Assembly (NCBI GenBank): GCA_965263105.1
Contig: CBDHGL010000003.1
Span: 3,782,001 to 3,846,000 of the forward strand
Source: JBCCTX01 sp965263105
GTDB taxonomy: Bacteria > Bacteroidota > Bacteroidia > J057
DNA length: 64,000 nucleotides
Direction: 5' to 3'
Under the pieces are notes generated by a model. The model saw only the letters and a list, made by a program, of their open reading frames with translations. It ran no database searches and was not told where the DNA came from. Positions 1 to 8,707 of this stretch are shown in pieces. Each line of letters begins with the position of its first letter. The first letter of the stretch is position 1. The translations under genes and the position numbers were made by a program.

Positions 1-2148
1 TCTTTCGATACGTGCAGAAGAGTGTTCTGGCCCCTGGCCTTCGTAGCCGTGGGGCAATAATTGAATCAAGCCACTCATGCGCTGCCATTTGGTCTCACCA
101 CTGGAAATATATTGGTCCATGATGATCTGAGCCCCATTGGCAAAGTCGCCAAACTGTGCCTCCCAAATCACTAAATTATTGGGATTGGTAATAGAATAAC
201 CGTATTCGAAGCCCAAAACTCCATACTCTGAGAGTAAAGAGTTGTACGCTACAAATTTTTCCTGATCCTCTTGGATGTTATTGAGGGGTATATATTCTGT
301 CTCTGCATCGACGCTGAGTAGGTAGGAATGACGATGAGAAAACGTTCCCCGACGCGTATCTTGCCCACTCAAGCGCACAGGGTATCCTTCTGAGAGTAAG
401 GAACCATAGGCCAATAATTCTCCCAAGGCCCAATCCAACCGATCTTCCTGAACCATTCTTTCGCGGTCAGCGAAAAGTTTCCGAATTTTTTTGTGGGCCT
501 GAAAAGACTCAGGGACATAATTTATTTTTTGGGCGATTTCCTCCAAGATGGATTTATTTACACCTGTTTCTGGAGAAAGCTCATCAAAATCTTCATTTGA
601 TACTCTCCTAATCCCATCCCAGGTACCTTTGAGGAAGGGAGCCAAGGTCAGGTTTTTACTTTGCTTGGATTCTTCTAGCTCTTCTTGTAATTCCTGCTTG
701 AATTCTTTTTCTAGCTCTTTGGCCATATTCGCTTCCACATCTCCTGAATTCAAGAGTCGCTGGAAATATATTTCTCTTGGATCTGGATGCTTGCGAATAA
801 TTTTATACAGTAGAGGCTGGGTGAAGGCAGGCTCATCTGCTTCGTTGTGGCCATGACGTCGGTAGCACAGTAAGTCTATAAAAACATCCCGATTAAAAAC
901 TTGTCGGAATTCTACCGCCATTTCGATGGCAAAGACCAAGGCTTCTACATCGTCTCCATTTACATGAAATACGGGGGAATGGGTGACTTTAGCTACATCT
1001 GTGCAATAGGTACTAGAGCGGCCATCGATGTAATTTGTCGTAAATCCTACTTGGTTATTGATGACAATATGAATGGTTCCACCAGTCTTGTAGCCTTCCA
1101 GTTGAGACATCTGGGTAACCTCATAGACGATTCCTTGTCCAGAGATGGCCGCGTCTCCATGGATGAGAATTGGAGCGAGTCGCTTTGAGTCTTTTCCGTA
1201 TTTTCGGTCTATTTTTGCTCGAGCAGAGCCTTGGACTACGGGGTTGACCGCTTCCAAGTGGGAAGGGTTGGGCATCATGCTAAGATGAACCTTCTTCCCC
1301 GACTCTGTTTCTATATCACTGGAAAAGCCGAGGTGATACTTTACATCTCCTTGAAAAATAGATTGGGCGTGCTCTTTCCCTTCAAATTCTGAAAAAATTT
1401 CGTCGTACTCTTTATTCAGAATATTTGCCAACACATTCAGTCTCCCTCTGTGGGCCATTCCTATTACAAATTCTTCTATACCTAGATCGGCCCCTTTTTG
1501 AACAACTGCATCTAATGCCGGGATAAGAGACTCGGCCCCCTCTAATGAAAAACGTTTTTGCCCGACGTATTTTAGTCCAAGAAATTTTTCAAAAATGACC
1601 GCCTGGTTGAGTTTCTTAAGGAGATAACGCTTCTTTTCAATAGAGTAATTGGGGGTGTTTTGGGTAGACTCCATCCGGGAGCGGAGCCATTCCACCATTT
1701 CTGGATTACTTACATACAGATACTCAGCTCCAATTGACTGGTTATACGTTTTTTGAAGGTGGCTAATGATATCCTTGAGCTTTGCAGGGCCTAAACCCAC
1801 ATCCTTTCCTGCTTGGAATACGGTTTCTAAGTCTTCGGAAGACAGACCAAAGTTTTCCAGGTCCAAGGAAGGGAAGTATTTTCTTCTCTCGCGTACCGGA
1901 TTGGTTTTGGTGAATAGATGCCCTCGCTGTCTATAGCCGTGTATTAAATTTAGAACGTTGATTTCTTTAGAGGCAGTAACGTCAGATACAGGTTCACTAT
2001 CTCCGTATTGAACTTTGGAGAATTCAAACCCTTCAAAGAATTTTTGCCATTCTTTGTCTACGCTATTTGGGTCTTTCTTATAGGATTGAAAAAGTTGATC
2101 TATATACCCAGGATCCGCATTGCTAAGGTAGGAGAAACTTTCAGCCAT
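1..2148 (-). CDS. sucA: 2-oxoglutarate dehydrogenase E1 component, partial (C-terminus beyond window)
   Basis: Thiamine-diphosphate E1 subunit of the 2-oxoglutarate dehydrogenase complex (TCA cycle, cytoplasm), which decarboxylates 2-oxoglutarate and passes the succinyl group to the E2 lipoyl domain. The ATG is at 2148; about 716 codons are present of a family length near 900-930, and the frame stays open to the window edge. The N-terminal motif with YIDQLF and DPNSVDKEW is the E1 N-terminal segment. MAHRGRLNVL (from residue 231), HGDAAISGQG (about 328) and RRHGHNEADEP (about 430) are the ThDP/Mg and active-site blocks, and RHSYLLSVDAETEYIPLNNI is the start of the transketolase-type second half. 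No Shine-Dalgarno site is visible upstream. sucB would be expected beyond the left edge. The identity is secure. Confidence 0.97.
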   Translation of the reverse strand, partial: MAESFSYLSNADPGYIDQLFQSYKKDPNSVDKEWQKFFEGFEFSKVQYGDSEPVSDVTASKEINVLNLIHGYRQRGHLFTKTNPVRERRKYFPSLDLENFGLSSEDLETVFQAGKDVGLGPAKLKDIISHLQKTYNQSIGAEYLYVSNPEMVEWLRSRMESTQNTPNYSIEKKRYLLKKLNQAVIFEKFLGLKYVGQKRFSLEGAESLIPALDAVVQKGADLGIEEFVIGMAHRGRLNVLANILNKEYDEIFSEFEGKEHAQSIFQGDVKYHLGFSSDIETESGKKVHLSMMPNPSHLEAVNPVVQGSARAKIDRKYGKDSKRLAPILIHGDAAISGQGIVYEVTQMSQLEGYKTGGTIHIVINNQVGFTTNYIDGRSSTYCTDVAKVTHSPVFHVNGDDVEALVFAIEMAVEFRQVFNRDVFIDLLCYRRHGHNEADEPAFTQPLLYKIIRKHPDPREIYFQRLLNSGDVEANMAKELEKEFKQELQEELEESKQSKNLTLAPFLKGTWDGIRRVSNEDFDELSPETGVNKSILEEIAQKINYVPESFQAHKKIRKLFADRERMVQEDRLDWALGELLAYGSLLSEGYPVRLSGQDTRRGTFSHRHSYLLSVDAETEYIPLNNIQEDQEKFVAYNSLLSEYGVLGFEYGYSITNPNNLVIWEAQFGDFANGAQIIMDQYISSGETKWQRMSGLIQLLPHGYEGQGPEHSSARIER

Positions 2149-2269
2149 CGGTTTTTTTTATAAAGATACTGTTCAAATCGATATTAAGCGTACGAAATTA
2201 GGAAAAAGCTTATAGCCTTATCGGATTTATGTTTGATCTGCTTATTGAAAAGCCCAATCTACAGGAATA

Positions 2270-2911
2270 TCAAGGTGTATTGAGGATTCTATATCTTCTA
2301 TTTTTGACCAAATTATACTTAAACGTCACTACGGGTTGGAAATGCCCCCCTTCAACGCCCCATTTCCCAAAACCAAAAGAAGTGTATCCCGCTCCTGGAT
2401 AATAGTAGGCGAGCAAATCTTCTCGGGGAGGAGAGTAACCAAATTGGATTCCTACATCTAGGTCCCATCTGGGAGCAAGGCTGCTAACAAATCCAATGGT
2501 AAGCGTGGAAGCCCATATATTGTCCTCCACCGATATAGGTTGTCTTGGAGTAGCGTTTCTAGGCCAAATATCTTCCGAATACCTGATCATGGAAAAATTA
2601 AGAGATATGTAGGGATAATTCCCTGACTGAGGGGTGAATACCCTTGCTCCAAAAGAAAAAAAAGCTGCCCGATTTCTAGGTTGAATGTAGTCTTTCAACG
2701 GGGCAATCCTTGGCGTTTCCCCGATCTCTCTTCCTTGGACACGGAATCCTAGCCCCCCCTCTAAGGCCATAAAGGAGGAAGTAGGGTATTCAAATCTAAG
2801 ATCAAGGGTATTCACGAGGATCGGAGCGACATTGATACCAATGTACATATCTCTCTGTCCCCATGAAAAAAGTGGGATCACCATTAGGGCATACCATATA
2901 ATGTGGTGCAT
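2270..2911 (-). CDS. Putative outer-membrane beta-barrel protein
   Basis: 213 residues. The N-terminus (MHHIIWYALMVIPLFSWGQ) is a signal peptide, and the rest alternates short hydrophobic/aromatic strands with polar turns and ends in a strand-like segment (FQPVVTFKYNLVKNRRY). This is the look of a small 8-stranded porin-like beta-barrel of Bacteroidota. No enzymatic motif is seen. It stands alone, about 120 bases downstream of the sucA start on the same strand and divergent from the antiporter at 3097. The function is unknown; the barrel call is inferred from composition only. Confidence 0.7.
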   Translation of the reverse strand: MHHIIWYALMVIPLFSWGQRDMYIGINVAPILVNTLDLRFEYPTSSFMALEGGLGFRVQGREIGETPRIAPLKDYIQPRNRAAFFSFGARVFTPQSGNYPYISLNFSMIRYSEDIWPRNATPRQPISVEDNIWASTLTIGFVSSLAPRWDLDVGIQFGYSPPREDLLAYYYPGAGYTSFGFGKWGVEGGHFQPVVTFKYNLVKNRRYRILNTP

Positions 2912-3096
2912 ATTTATTTTTCTCAGAACATCTTTTTTCCCCTCTCGTACTAATGCTGTTGTATAATGGGGTCCCCTTAATACTTTACTAGGGTTAAAGA
3001 TAAAGTTAAAACGTTGTTTTGAACAAGGGGTGATAATAAATTTACATTACATTTTGTTTATATCCATACAAAGTGTAGCTAGGTAGTTAATTCAGT

Positions 3097-4047
3097 ATGA
3101 TCGATTTACTTATATGGATAGGGGTATTCGTTATATCCCTTTCTACACTTATTATTTCGGCAGATTTTTTCATCCGAGCCTGTGAACGAATTGGACTTGC
3201 ATTGGGAATTCCCGATTTTATCATCGGTGTGACCATTATTGCCATGGGAACTTCCCTGCCAGAAATGGTAACCAATATTGTGGCCGTAATTGATAATTGC
3301 TCTGAAATCGTTGCAGGCAATGTCATCGGGTCTAACATAACTAACATTTGTTTGGTATTGGGAGTGATTGGGATCTTTAGTAAGAACGATCGAATGGAGT
3401 TCGATGTGATGAGAATAGATTTGCCCATGCTTCTTGGGGCAACCGCATTTTTGGTTATTACGCTATGGGATTTGAGGTTTTCCTTTTTTGAAGCGATACT
3501 CGCCTTGTTATTTTTAGGCTTGTATTTAGCCTTCATTGTGGATTTGGGGAAGGATGAAACCCAGTTGGATCTAGAGGAGGAGCCCCAAGAAATGAATTGG
3601 AAAGAACCCCTTATCCTATTGATCAGTGGGTACATCATCTACCTATCTGCTGTTTATAATATCCGTTCTATAACCTCATTGGGAGAAATTTTAGACATTC
3701 CAAATGAAATCATTGCCCTAACAGCAGTGGCATTGGGTACCTCTCTCCCAGAGTTGATTGTATCAATAGTTGCGGTCAAAAAAGGGTTTACGGAAATGGC
3801 CGTTGGAAATATCCTGGGGTCTAATATTTTCAATATTTTTGCCGTAATGGGGATACCCTCCTTTTTTGGAGAGATTAACATAACTCCTGTTGTATTGGAC
3901 TATTTTGCCCTACCCTTGGCAGTGGTAGTAACCCTGTTTGCCTTTGTTATAATCCGAGATAAAGTCATCCGGAAATGGGAGGGAGGTCTTCTTGTGGCAC
4001 TTTATGTGGGATATCTATGTATACAGGTCTTTAACGGCGTAGGCTAG
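3097..4047 (+). CDS. CaCA-family calcium/sodium:cation antiporter (YrbG-like)
   Basis: 316-residue inner-membrane antiporter of the Ca2+:cation antiporter family, with about ten transmembrane helices and two inverted alpha-repeats. Repeat 1 has GTSLPEMVTNIVA (51-63) followed by GNVIGSNITNI (about 74-84); repeat 2 has GTSLPELIVSIVA (214-226) followed by GNILGSNIFNI. The acidic residue of each SLPE motif and the GSN motif are the known cation-binding signatures, so both half-sites are intact. The length matches the prokaryotic family. A hydrophilic acidic loop (DLGKDETQLDLEEEPQEMNW) separates the halves. The 3' end overlaps the convergent SPOR gene by 17 bases. Substrate (Ca2+ versus other cations) cannot be read from sequence. 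Confidence 0.93.
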   Translation: MIDLLIWIGVFVISLSTLIISADFFIRACERIGLALGIPDFIIGVTIIAMGTSLPEMVTNIVAVIDNCSEIVAGNVIGSNITNICLVLGVIGIFSKNDRMEFDVMRIDLPMLLGATAFLVITLWDLRFSFFEAILALLFLGLYLAFIVDLGKDETQLDLEEEPQEMNWKEPLILLISGYIIYLSAVYNIRSITSLGEILDIPNEIIALTAVALGTSLPELIVSIVAVKKGFTEMAVGNILGSNIFNIFAVMGIPSFFGEINITPVVLDYFALPLAVVVTLFAFVIIRDKVIRKWEGGLLVALYVGYLCIQVFNGVG

Positions 4048-4621
4048 GACCTTTGTATTTAGGGACTCTTACCCGTTCACTCACCAGAAATGCATCCGGA
4101 TATGAAGAAGAAATTTCTCCCCTGAACAACTCTGCATCATTTTGTTTAAGAAAGTCCCCAATTCGAATTTTATAATTAGGAGACTCATAGGTCATATAGG
4201 CTTGATGAGGATACCTCGCTTCAAATTGATATTGGTAATTGGTGGCTAGTTTTCTGTTTGAGGTAGCAATGATCTGAATGCGCCAGCCATTGGTAGTTCT
4301 GATTCTACTGTTAAGGTATTTGTGTCTGTCTACCAAACCTTGGATGTTGGGATCTGAATCGATGTAGACGACTGTTGTGTCCGAAAAAAACTGAGAAACA
4401 TCAATCAAGGCCATATCCGGGAGGTCGGATTCTGCACTGTTGGAAATTCCACCTAGGTCCATATCCGGGTATACGAACTCAATTACGCTTCGATAAGGAT
4501 CCATGTCTTCGGTTTCATACCTCGAGTAGTCAAATTTGGATCTTTGTTGTCCCAGGGTTGAAATATTTGTGCCTACTAGGAAAATAGTGAGTAGGACAAC
4601 AGGAAATAAGCGAGTGCTCAT
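4031..4621 (-). CDS. Secreted SPOR-domain protein
   Basis: The ATG at 4621 gives MSTRLFPVVLLTIFLVGTN, a clean signal peptide; an in-frame ATG at 4669 would add 16 polar residues and is less likely. The last about 85 residues contain GWRIQIIATSNRKLA, YQYQFEARYPHQAYMTYESPNYKIRIGDF and YPDAFLVSERV, the alpha/beta pattern of a SPOR (sporulation-related) domain, which in other proteins binds denuded peptidoglycan. The middle part is acidic and unstructured. It is the last gene of a minus-strand run with the FGE-fold and YceI-like genes (85 bases after the former), and overlaps the antiporter 3' end. A periplasmic, wall-binding role is inferred. Confidence 0.8.
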   Translation of the reverse strand: MSTRLFPVVLLTIFLVGTNISTLGQQRSKFDYSRYETEDMDPYRSVIEFVYPDMDLGGISNSAESDLPDMALIDVSQFFSDTTVVYIDSDPNIQGLVDRHKYLNSRIRTTNGWRIQIIATSNRKLATNYQYQFEARYPHQAYMTYESPNYKIRIGDFLKQNDAELFRGEISSSYPDAFLVSERVRVPKYKGPSLRR

Positions 4622-4706
4622 TATGCAATCAATTAAGGTATTTATGTTTTTATATTGCGTGGTATTCATATATAAATGAATATATCTTTTTAGGTGTAAG
4701 GATCAA

Positions 4707-5705
4707 TTACTGATCCAAAGTGATCGACCAAAAGTTATCTATTTCTTTTTGAGTCATTTTCTTCATTGGGCTAACAATCCGAAATCCAACAAAAGGAGAA
4801 TCTGTATTCCACCAAAAACTCTTCGGGAGTTGAGGATCCCTTTTTTTCCAATCCATATTGGATTTGATTCGGTTACTAGATCGCAGTTCTTCCGCATCAT
4901 CATCCCAAGACCCTCCTTTAACTGTGCGCGGATGCAGACGAGTAGGTTTGGACCAGGGATTTATCATAAGAGAATCTGTCAGGGTAGAATAATAATCTTC
5001 CTTATACTGATCCAGGGTCCACTCAGATACATTGCCAATCATATCATATAAGCCCCAAGGATTGGGTTTTTTCTCACCAACCTTATGATAAGAGCTGTTG
5101 CTGTTTTCATAATACCAGGCGTAGTCATCAAGGTCCTCTTCATCATCCCCAAAAAAATAGGCGGTTTCCGTTCCGGCCTTACAAGCATATTCCCACTCAG
5201 CCTCGGAGGCGAGTCGATAGAAATTTCCAGTCTTCTCTGAAAGCCATTTGCAGTACATTAAGGCGGCGTATTGGGTCATGCTCACGGCAGGATATCCGTA
5301 CTTACCCATACCAAACGTTGGATCTTCATAGGGGGGACTAGGACGGGTTACTGCATCAGCCTTATAGGACTTTTCTGAGCGAGAGGTGTCGCTATCCTTA
5401 TCAGCGTCTCTAAAGATTTCATACATATCGAAGGTGACCTCATGGGCACTCATATAAAAGGGCTCAATTTGTACCTGGGCTTGAGGAGATTCGTCTTCTT
5501 CGGCCTCTGAGCCTTGGCTTCCAATGGTAAAAGTGCCACCTGGGATGGGGGTCATTTGAAAGGAGACATCCGTTCCAGGAATGGTGTCAAAATAGGTGGA
5601 AGTCGAATCAGATAAGCTGAGCACTTCCAAAGAGGCCTGACCCCAGAGGGAAGGAGTAGTTAACATTCCCCACAAAAGGATTCCAGCAACAGCAACTCTT
5701 TGCAT
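4707..5705 (-). CDS. Secreted FGE/SUMF1-fold protein, probably non-catalytic
   Basis: 332 residues from the ATG at 5705, which begins a good signal peptide (MQRVAVAGILLWGMLTTPSLWGQ). A TTG at 5723 overlapping the upstream stop is an alternative start. The body is the formylglycine-generating-enzyme fold: PIGGTF-like opening (MTPIPGGTFTIGS), AHEVTFDMYEIF, YRLASEAEWEYACKAG, NPWGLYDMIGNVSEWT, TVKGGSWDDDAEELRSSNR, and FVGFRIV at the end. Genuine FGEs carry paired cysteines just after GGSW; here that segment has none, so sulfatase activation is unlikely and a structural role like the GldJ/GldK group is more plausible. It follows the YceI-like gene with 14 bases between and precedes the SPOR gene. 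Confidence 0.82.
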   Translation of the reverse strand: MQRVAVAGILLWGMLTTPSLWGQASLEVLSLSDSTSTYFDTIPGTDVSFQMTPIPGGTFTIGSQGSEAEEDESPQAQVQIEPFYMSAHEVTFDMYEIFRDADKDSDTSRSEKSYKADAVTRPSPPYEDPTFGMGKYGYPAVSMTQYAALMYCKWLSEKTGNFYRLASEAEWEYACKAGTETAYFFGDDEEDLDDYAWYYENSNSSYHKVGEKKPNPWGLYDMIGNVSEWTLDQYKEDYYSTLTDSLMINPWSKPTRLHPRTVKGGSWDDDAEELRSSNRIKSNMDWKKRDPQLPKSFWWNTDSPFVGFRIVSPMKKMTQKEIDNFWSITLDQ

Positions 5706-5719
5706 AAGTATTAATTCTT

Positions 5720-6334
5720 TCAATTTTGGGTATTTACAATAAGGTTGAAGGAGATTGTAACTTCATCTCCTGTAACAATTTGGCCAAACATGGCTGTCGG
5801 AGGCTCTATGTTATAGTCTGACATTTTCAGGGATTGGCTTCCAGAAAAAACCCATCCCGTTCCCTTTATATACTCCCCTTTAACCGGTATGCTAAGAGTC
5901 TGGGTAACGCCTGCTATGGTAACTTTTCCTTCTGTTGCCATCTGAACATGATGGGTAGCAACATCAGAGGAGCTTACTTCAGCTGAGGTCAATTCATACT
6001 GGATATAGGGATGAGTCTCTTTTTGCAAAGCTCGGTGCATTTTACCATTCATCACCTCCTTTCCTCCATCCATAGATGCAACCGCTACTTTTACATTCAT
6101 TTGGTCAATGGACGATCCTACGGGAGGCAAGTTGGTCCCCTGGAATTCCTCAGGAAGCTGAATTTCTCCTTTCACGTCCTGAGCCTCGGCCTTCCAATCG
6201 TGTAGGGTGGAACTCCCTTCAATTGAAAAGTTACTTTCACCGCTTAAGGTGTAAAGGTTATTTTGGCTAAGCCCAGGTATAATTAAGACTCCGAGGAAAA
6301 AAAATGATATGGCAGTTCTCAAACAGTACTTCAT
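5720..6334 (-). CDS. YceI-like periplasmic domain protein
   Basis: 204 residues with a signal peptide (MKYCLRTAISFFFLGVLIIPGLSQ) and a YceI domain: FSIEGSSTLHDWKAEA near the N-terminus is the hallmark opening, and the repeated beta strands with VTIAGVTQTLSIPVKGEY and a C-terminal VTGDEVTISFNLIV fit the lipocalin-like barrel that binds polyisoprenoid-type lipids in characterised members. The protein is expected in the periplasm. It is first in the yceI-FGE-SPOR run. Its upstream region, shared with the divergent gene at 6500, holds an inverted repeat (6363-6404). Ligand unknown. Confidence 0.88.
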   Translation of the reverse strand: MKYCLRTAISFFFLGVLIIPGLSQNNLYTLSGESNFSIEGSSTLHDWKAEAQDVKGEIQLPEEFQGTNLPPVGSSIDQMNVKVAVASMDGGKEVMNGKMHRALQKETHPYIQYELTSAEVSSSDVATHHVQMATEGKVTIAGVTQTLSIPVKGEYIKGTGWVFSGSQSLKMSDYNIEPPTAMFGQIVTGDEVTISFNLIVNTQN

Positions 6335-6362
6335 AATGCAAAATTAAAAAAAATGGTTAGAT

Positions 6363-6404
6363 TTATCCTACTTAATAAATTAACACACCAGGTTAAGTAG
6401 ATAA
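6363..6404. promoter_or_regulatory. Inverted repeat in the divergent yceI-like / Gfo-Idh promoter region
   Basis: CTACTTAA at 6368-6375 is mirrored by TTAAGTAG at 6393-6400 with a 17-base spacer; allowing one bulged C at 6367 extends the arms by TTAT/ATAA to 12 base pairs. It sits 29 bases upstream of the YceI-like ATG and 96 bases upstream of the ATG at 6500. The position suggests an operator for one or both genes, but no regulator is identified. Confidence 0.35.
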
Positions 6405-6499
6405 CACTTTATTTCAGGACCCCCCCTTATTTCTCATATACTTATTAGACGGGAAAAAAGAAAAGGGTTACGTATTACTCACTCGTAAATAACAAAAAA

Positions 6500-7834
6500 A
6501 TGGAATTGAATTCACTGAACCCCTCAATCGGAAGGAGGAAGTTTCTTCAGCAATCCTCGGCTGTCGGTGCAGGCGTCATGGCAACTAGCCTACCCCTTGC
6601 AGCCAGTGCCCATATTGGAGGGGATGACACGATCAAAGTTGCTTTAGTCGGTTGTGGAGGCCGCGGAAGAGGTGCGGCTGTTCAAGCTTTGAGCACCGCC
6701 CAAAATGTAAAATTAGTAGCGATGGCGGAAGCCTTCAAAGATCGCCTAGATGATGCCTATACAACCATTAAAAATGAATTGGAAAATAAGGAAATGGATA
6801 TTGCTCGTCTAGCGGTATCTGATGAGGCCAAGTTTGTCGGCTTTGACGCTTATAAGCAGGCTATCGATATGGCGGATGTTGTCATTCTCACTACTCCTCC
6901 AGGTTTTCGTCCGATTCACTTTGATTATGCGATCAAAGCGGGCAAACATGTATTTATGGAGAAGCCAGTTGCTACGGATGCCCCAGGTATTCGCCAAGTG
7001 CTCGAAACAGCAAAATTGGCTAAAGAGAAAAAGCTTAATGTGGTGGTTGGACTACAACGCCACTACCAAACGGTGTATAGAGAGTGGATTGATCGTATTC
7101 ATGGAGGTGTGATAGGGGATATTACCTCAGGATCCGTATACTGGAATGGAGGAGGCGTATGGGTAAGGCCTCGCAAGCCTGGTATGACAGAAATGGAATA
7201 TCAAATGCGCAACTGGTATTACTTCACTTGGTTGTGTGGCGATCACATTTGTGAACAGCATATTCACAATATTGACGTTGCCAACTGGGCCTTGAACTCG
7301 TATCCCGTGCGTGCCCAGGGTATGGGCGGACGACAGGTAAGAACTGGAAAGGAATATGGCGAAATATTCGACCACCACTTTGTAGAGTTTGAATATGAGA
7401 ATGGAGCGGTTATTTCCAGTCAATGTAGGCATATTAAAGGGTGTATGAACCGTGTTTCTGAAAGCTTCTTAGGGTCAAATGGTTCGGCACCAAAACCTGG
7501 ATTATTAAAGACCTCCAAAGGATACAAAATCTGGGAGCACAGAGGCAAGGACGATCCCAATCCCTATCAAGTGGAACACGATGAGCTTTTCGAAGCCATA
7601 GCAAAAGGAGATTACAAGTATGCAGATGCGGAGAACGGAGCCATGAGCACCATGTCGTCTATTCTGGGACGAATGTCTACCTACTCTGGTCAGATCATTA
7701 CGATGGAAGACGCCTTGGCCTCAGAGGTGAGTATTATGCCTAGCAACTTCTCTTGGGATGCTGATCCACCCATTTTACCCAATGAGGATGGATTCTACCC
7801 AGTGCCTACTCCAGGTGTAACCAAAGTAATTTAA
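6500..7834 (+). CDS. Tat-exported Gfo/Idh/MocA family oxidoreductase
   Basis: 444 residues. The N-terminus has a twin-arginine signal (RRKFLQQSSAVGAGVMATSLPL). A Rossmann fold follows with VALVGCGGRGRGAA (about 48-61) and the family EKP motif (HVFMEKPVATD, near 152), then the C-terminal substrate domain with DHICEQHIHNIDVANWAL. Members are NAD(P)-dependent sugar or inositol dehydrogenases; exported ones are common in Bacteroidota and Planctomycetes and probably carry a tightly bound cofactor. The ATG at 6500 opens a plus-strand run: the TIM-barrel gene at 7838 starts 3 bases after its stop. The substrate cannot be told. Together with the two isomerase-like proteins downstream a periplasmic sugar-acid or keto-sugar route is plausible. 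Confidence 0.92.
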   Translation: MELNSLNPSIGRRKFLQQSSAVGAGVMATSLPLAASAHIGGDDTIKVALVGCGGRGRGAAVQALSTAQNVKLVAMAEAFKDRLDDAYTTIKNELENKEMDIARLAVSDEAKFVGFDAYKQAIDMADVVILTTPPGFRPIHFDYAIKAGKHVFMEKPVATDAPGIRQVLETAKLAKEKKLNVVVGLQRHYQTVYREWIDRIHGGVIGDITSGSVYWNGGGVWVRPRKPGMTEMEYQMRNWYYFTWLCGDHICEQHIHNIDVANWALNSYPVRAQGMGGRQVRTGKEYGEIFDHHFVEFEYENGAVISSQCRHIKGCMNRVSESFLGSNGSAPKPGLLKTSKGYKIWEHRGKDDPNPYQVEHDELFEAIAKGDYKYADAENGAMSTMSSILGRMSTYSGQIITMEDALASEVSIMPSNFSWDADPPILPNEDGFYPVPTPGVTKVI

Positions 7835-7837
7835 ATT

Positions 7838-8707
7838 ATGACGAGAAAAGAAGCATTAAAAGTACTGGCTGCGGGTACCGCAGCCAGTATATCTGGTATT
7901 CGGAATACGGAAGCTCAACCAATCGAATCTCCCACCATGGGTTTAAAAGGAAATATAAACCACTCTGTTTGCCGTTGGTGTTACAACAAAATTCCCCTGG
8001 AGGAACTATGCGACAAGGCAAAGGATATGGGACTCAAGTCCGTCGAATTGCTTTGGCCTGACGAATGGAAAGTTGCAACAGATCGGGGGTTGGATTGTGC
8101 CATTTCATTTGGCAGCAAACTAGGAATTCCCAAGGGCTTCAATGATCCCCAATACCACGAGCAACTCAAGAAAGATTTTGAAGATATGATACCCAAGGCA
8201 GCGGATGCAGGCCTTGAGAAGATTATCTGTTTCTCAGGTAATCGAGGGGATATATCGGATGAGCAGGGACTGGAAAATTCGGCAAAAGGTTTGGACCCTA
8301 TTGTTAAGATGGCGGAAAAGCACAATATAAAAATTGTGATGGAGCTACTGAATAGCAAGGTAAACCATCCGGATTATATGTGTGATCTTACCTCATGGGG
8401 GGTGTCCTTGTGTGAAAAATTGGGCTCCGATGCCTTTGGGCTGTTGTATGATATCTACCACATGCAAATCATGGAGGGAGATATCATTGCTACTATTAGA
8501 AAGAATCACAAGTATTTTCTCCATTATCACACGGGAGGTGTTCCAGGAAGGAATGAAATTGACGAAACGCAGGAATTGTACTATCCCGCTATAATGGAAG
8601 CCATCGTAGAAACGGGATATACAGGTTTTGTGGGGCAGGAATTTATTCCTAAGGGAGAGGATCCTTTGGCCTCTTTAAAAGCTGGCGTGGAGATTTGTGA
8701 TGTGTAG
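7838..8707 (+). CDS. Hydroxypyruvate isomerase-like TIM-barrel protein
   Basis: 289 residues of the xylose-isomerase-like TIM-barrel superfamily. Metal/catalytic positions look intact: VMELLNSK (Glu), LLYDIYHMQIMEGD (Asp/His), HYHTGGVPGRNEID (His) and GFVGQEFIP (Glu), which is the pattern of the hydroxypyruvate isomerase (Hyi) group. The N-terminus MTRKEALKVLAAGTAASISG resembles a Tat signal but has RK instead of RR, so export is uncertain. The gene starts 3 bases after the oxidoreductase and overlaps the ApbE start by 8 bases, indicating translational coupling. The true substrate may be any small 2-keto sugar or acid. Confidence 0.87.
   Translation: MTRKEALKVLAAGTAASISGIRNTEAQPIESPTMGLKGNINHSVCRWCYNKIPLEELCDKAKDMGLKSVELLWPDEWKVATDRGLDCAISFGSKLGIPKGFNDPQYHEQLKKDFEDMIPKAADAGLEKIICFSGNRGDISDEQGLENSAKGLDPIVKMAEKHNIKIVMELLNSKVNHPDYMCDLTSWGVSLCEKLGSDAFGLLYDIYHMQIMEGDIIATIRKNHKYFLHYHTGGVPGRNEIDETQELYYPAIMEAIVETGYTGFVGQEFIPKGEDPLASLKAGVEICDV

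Noticed and set aside
548..1188. Plus-strand open frames opposite sucA
   Set aside because: They lie antisense within the conserved sucA coding sequence and have no recognisable protein content.
3087..3881. Minus-strand open frames opposite the CaCA antiporter
   Set aside because: Antisense shadows of a conserved membrane protein; low-complexity Ile/Ser/Thr composition.
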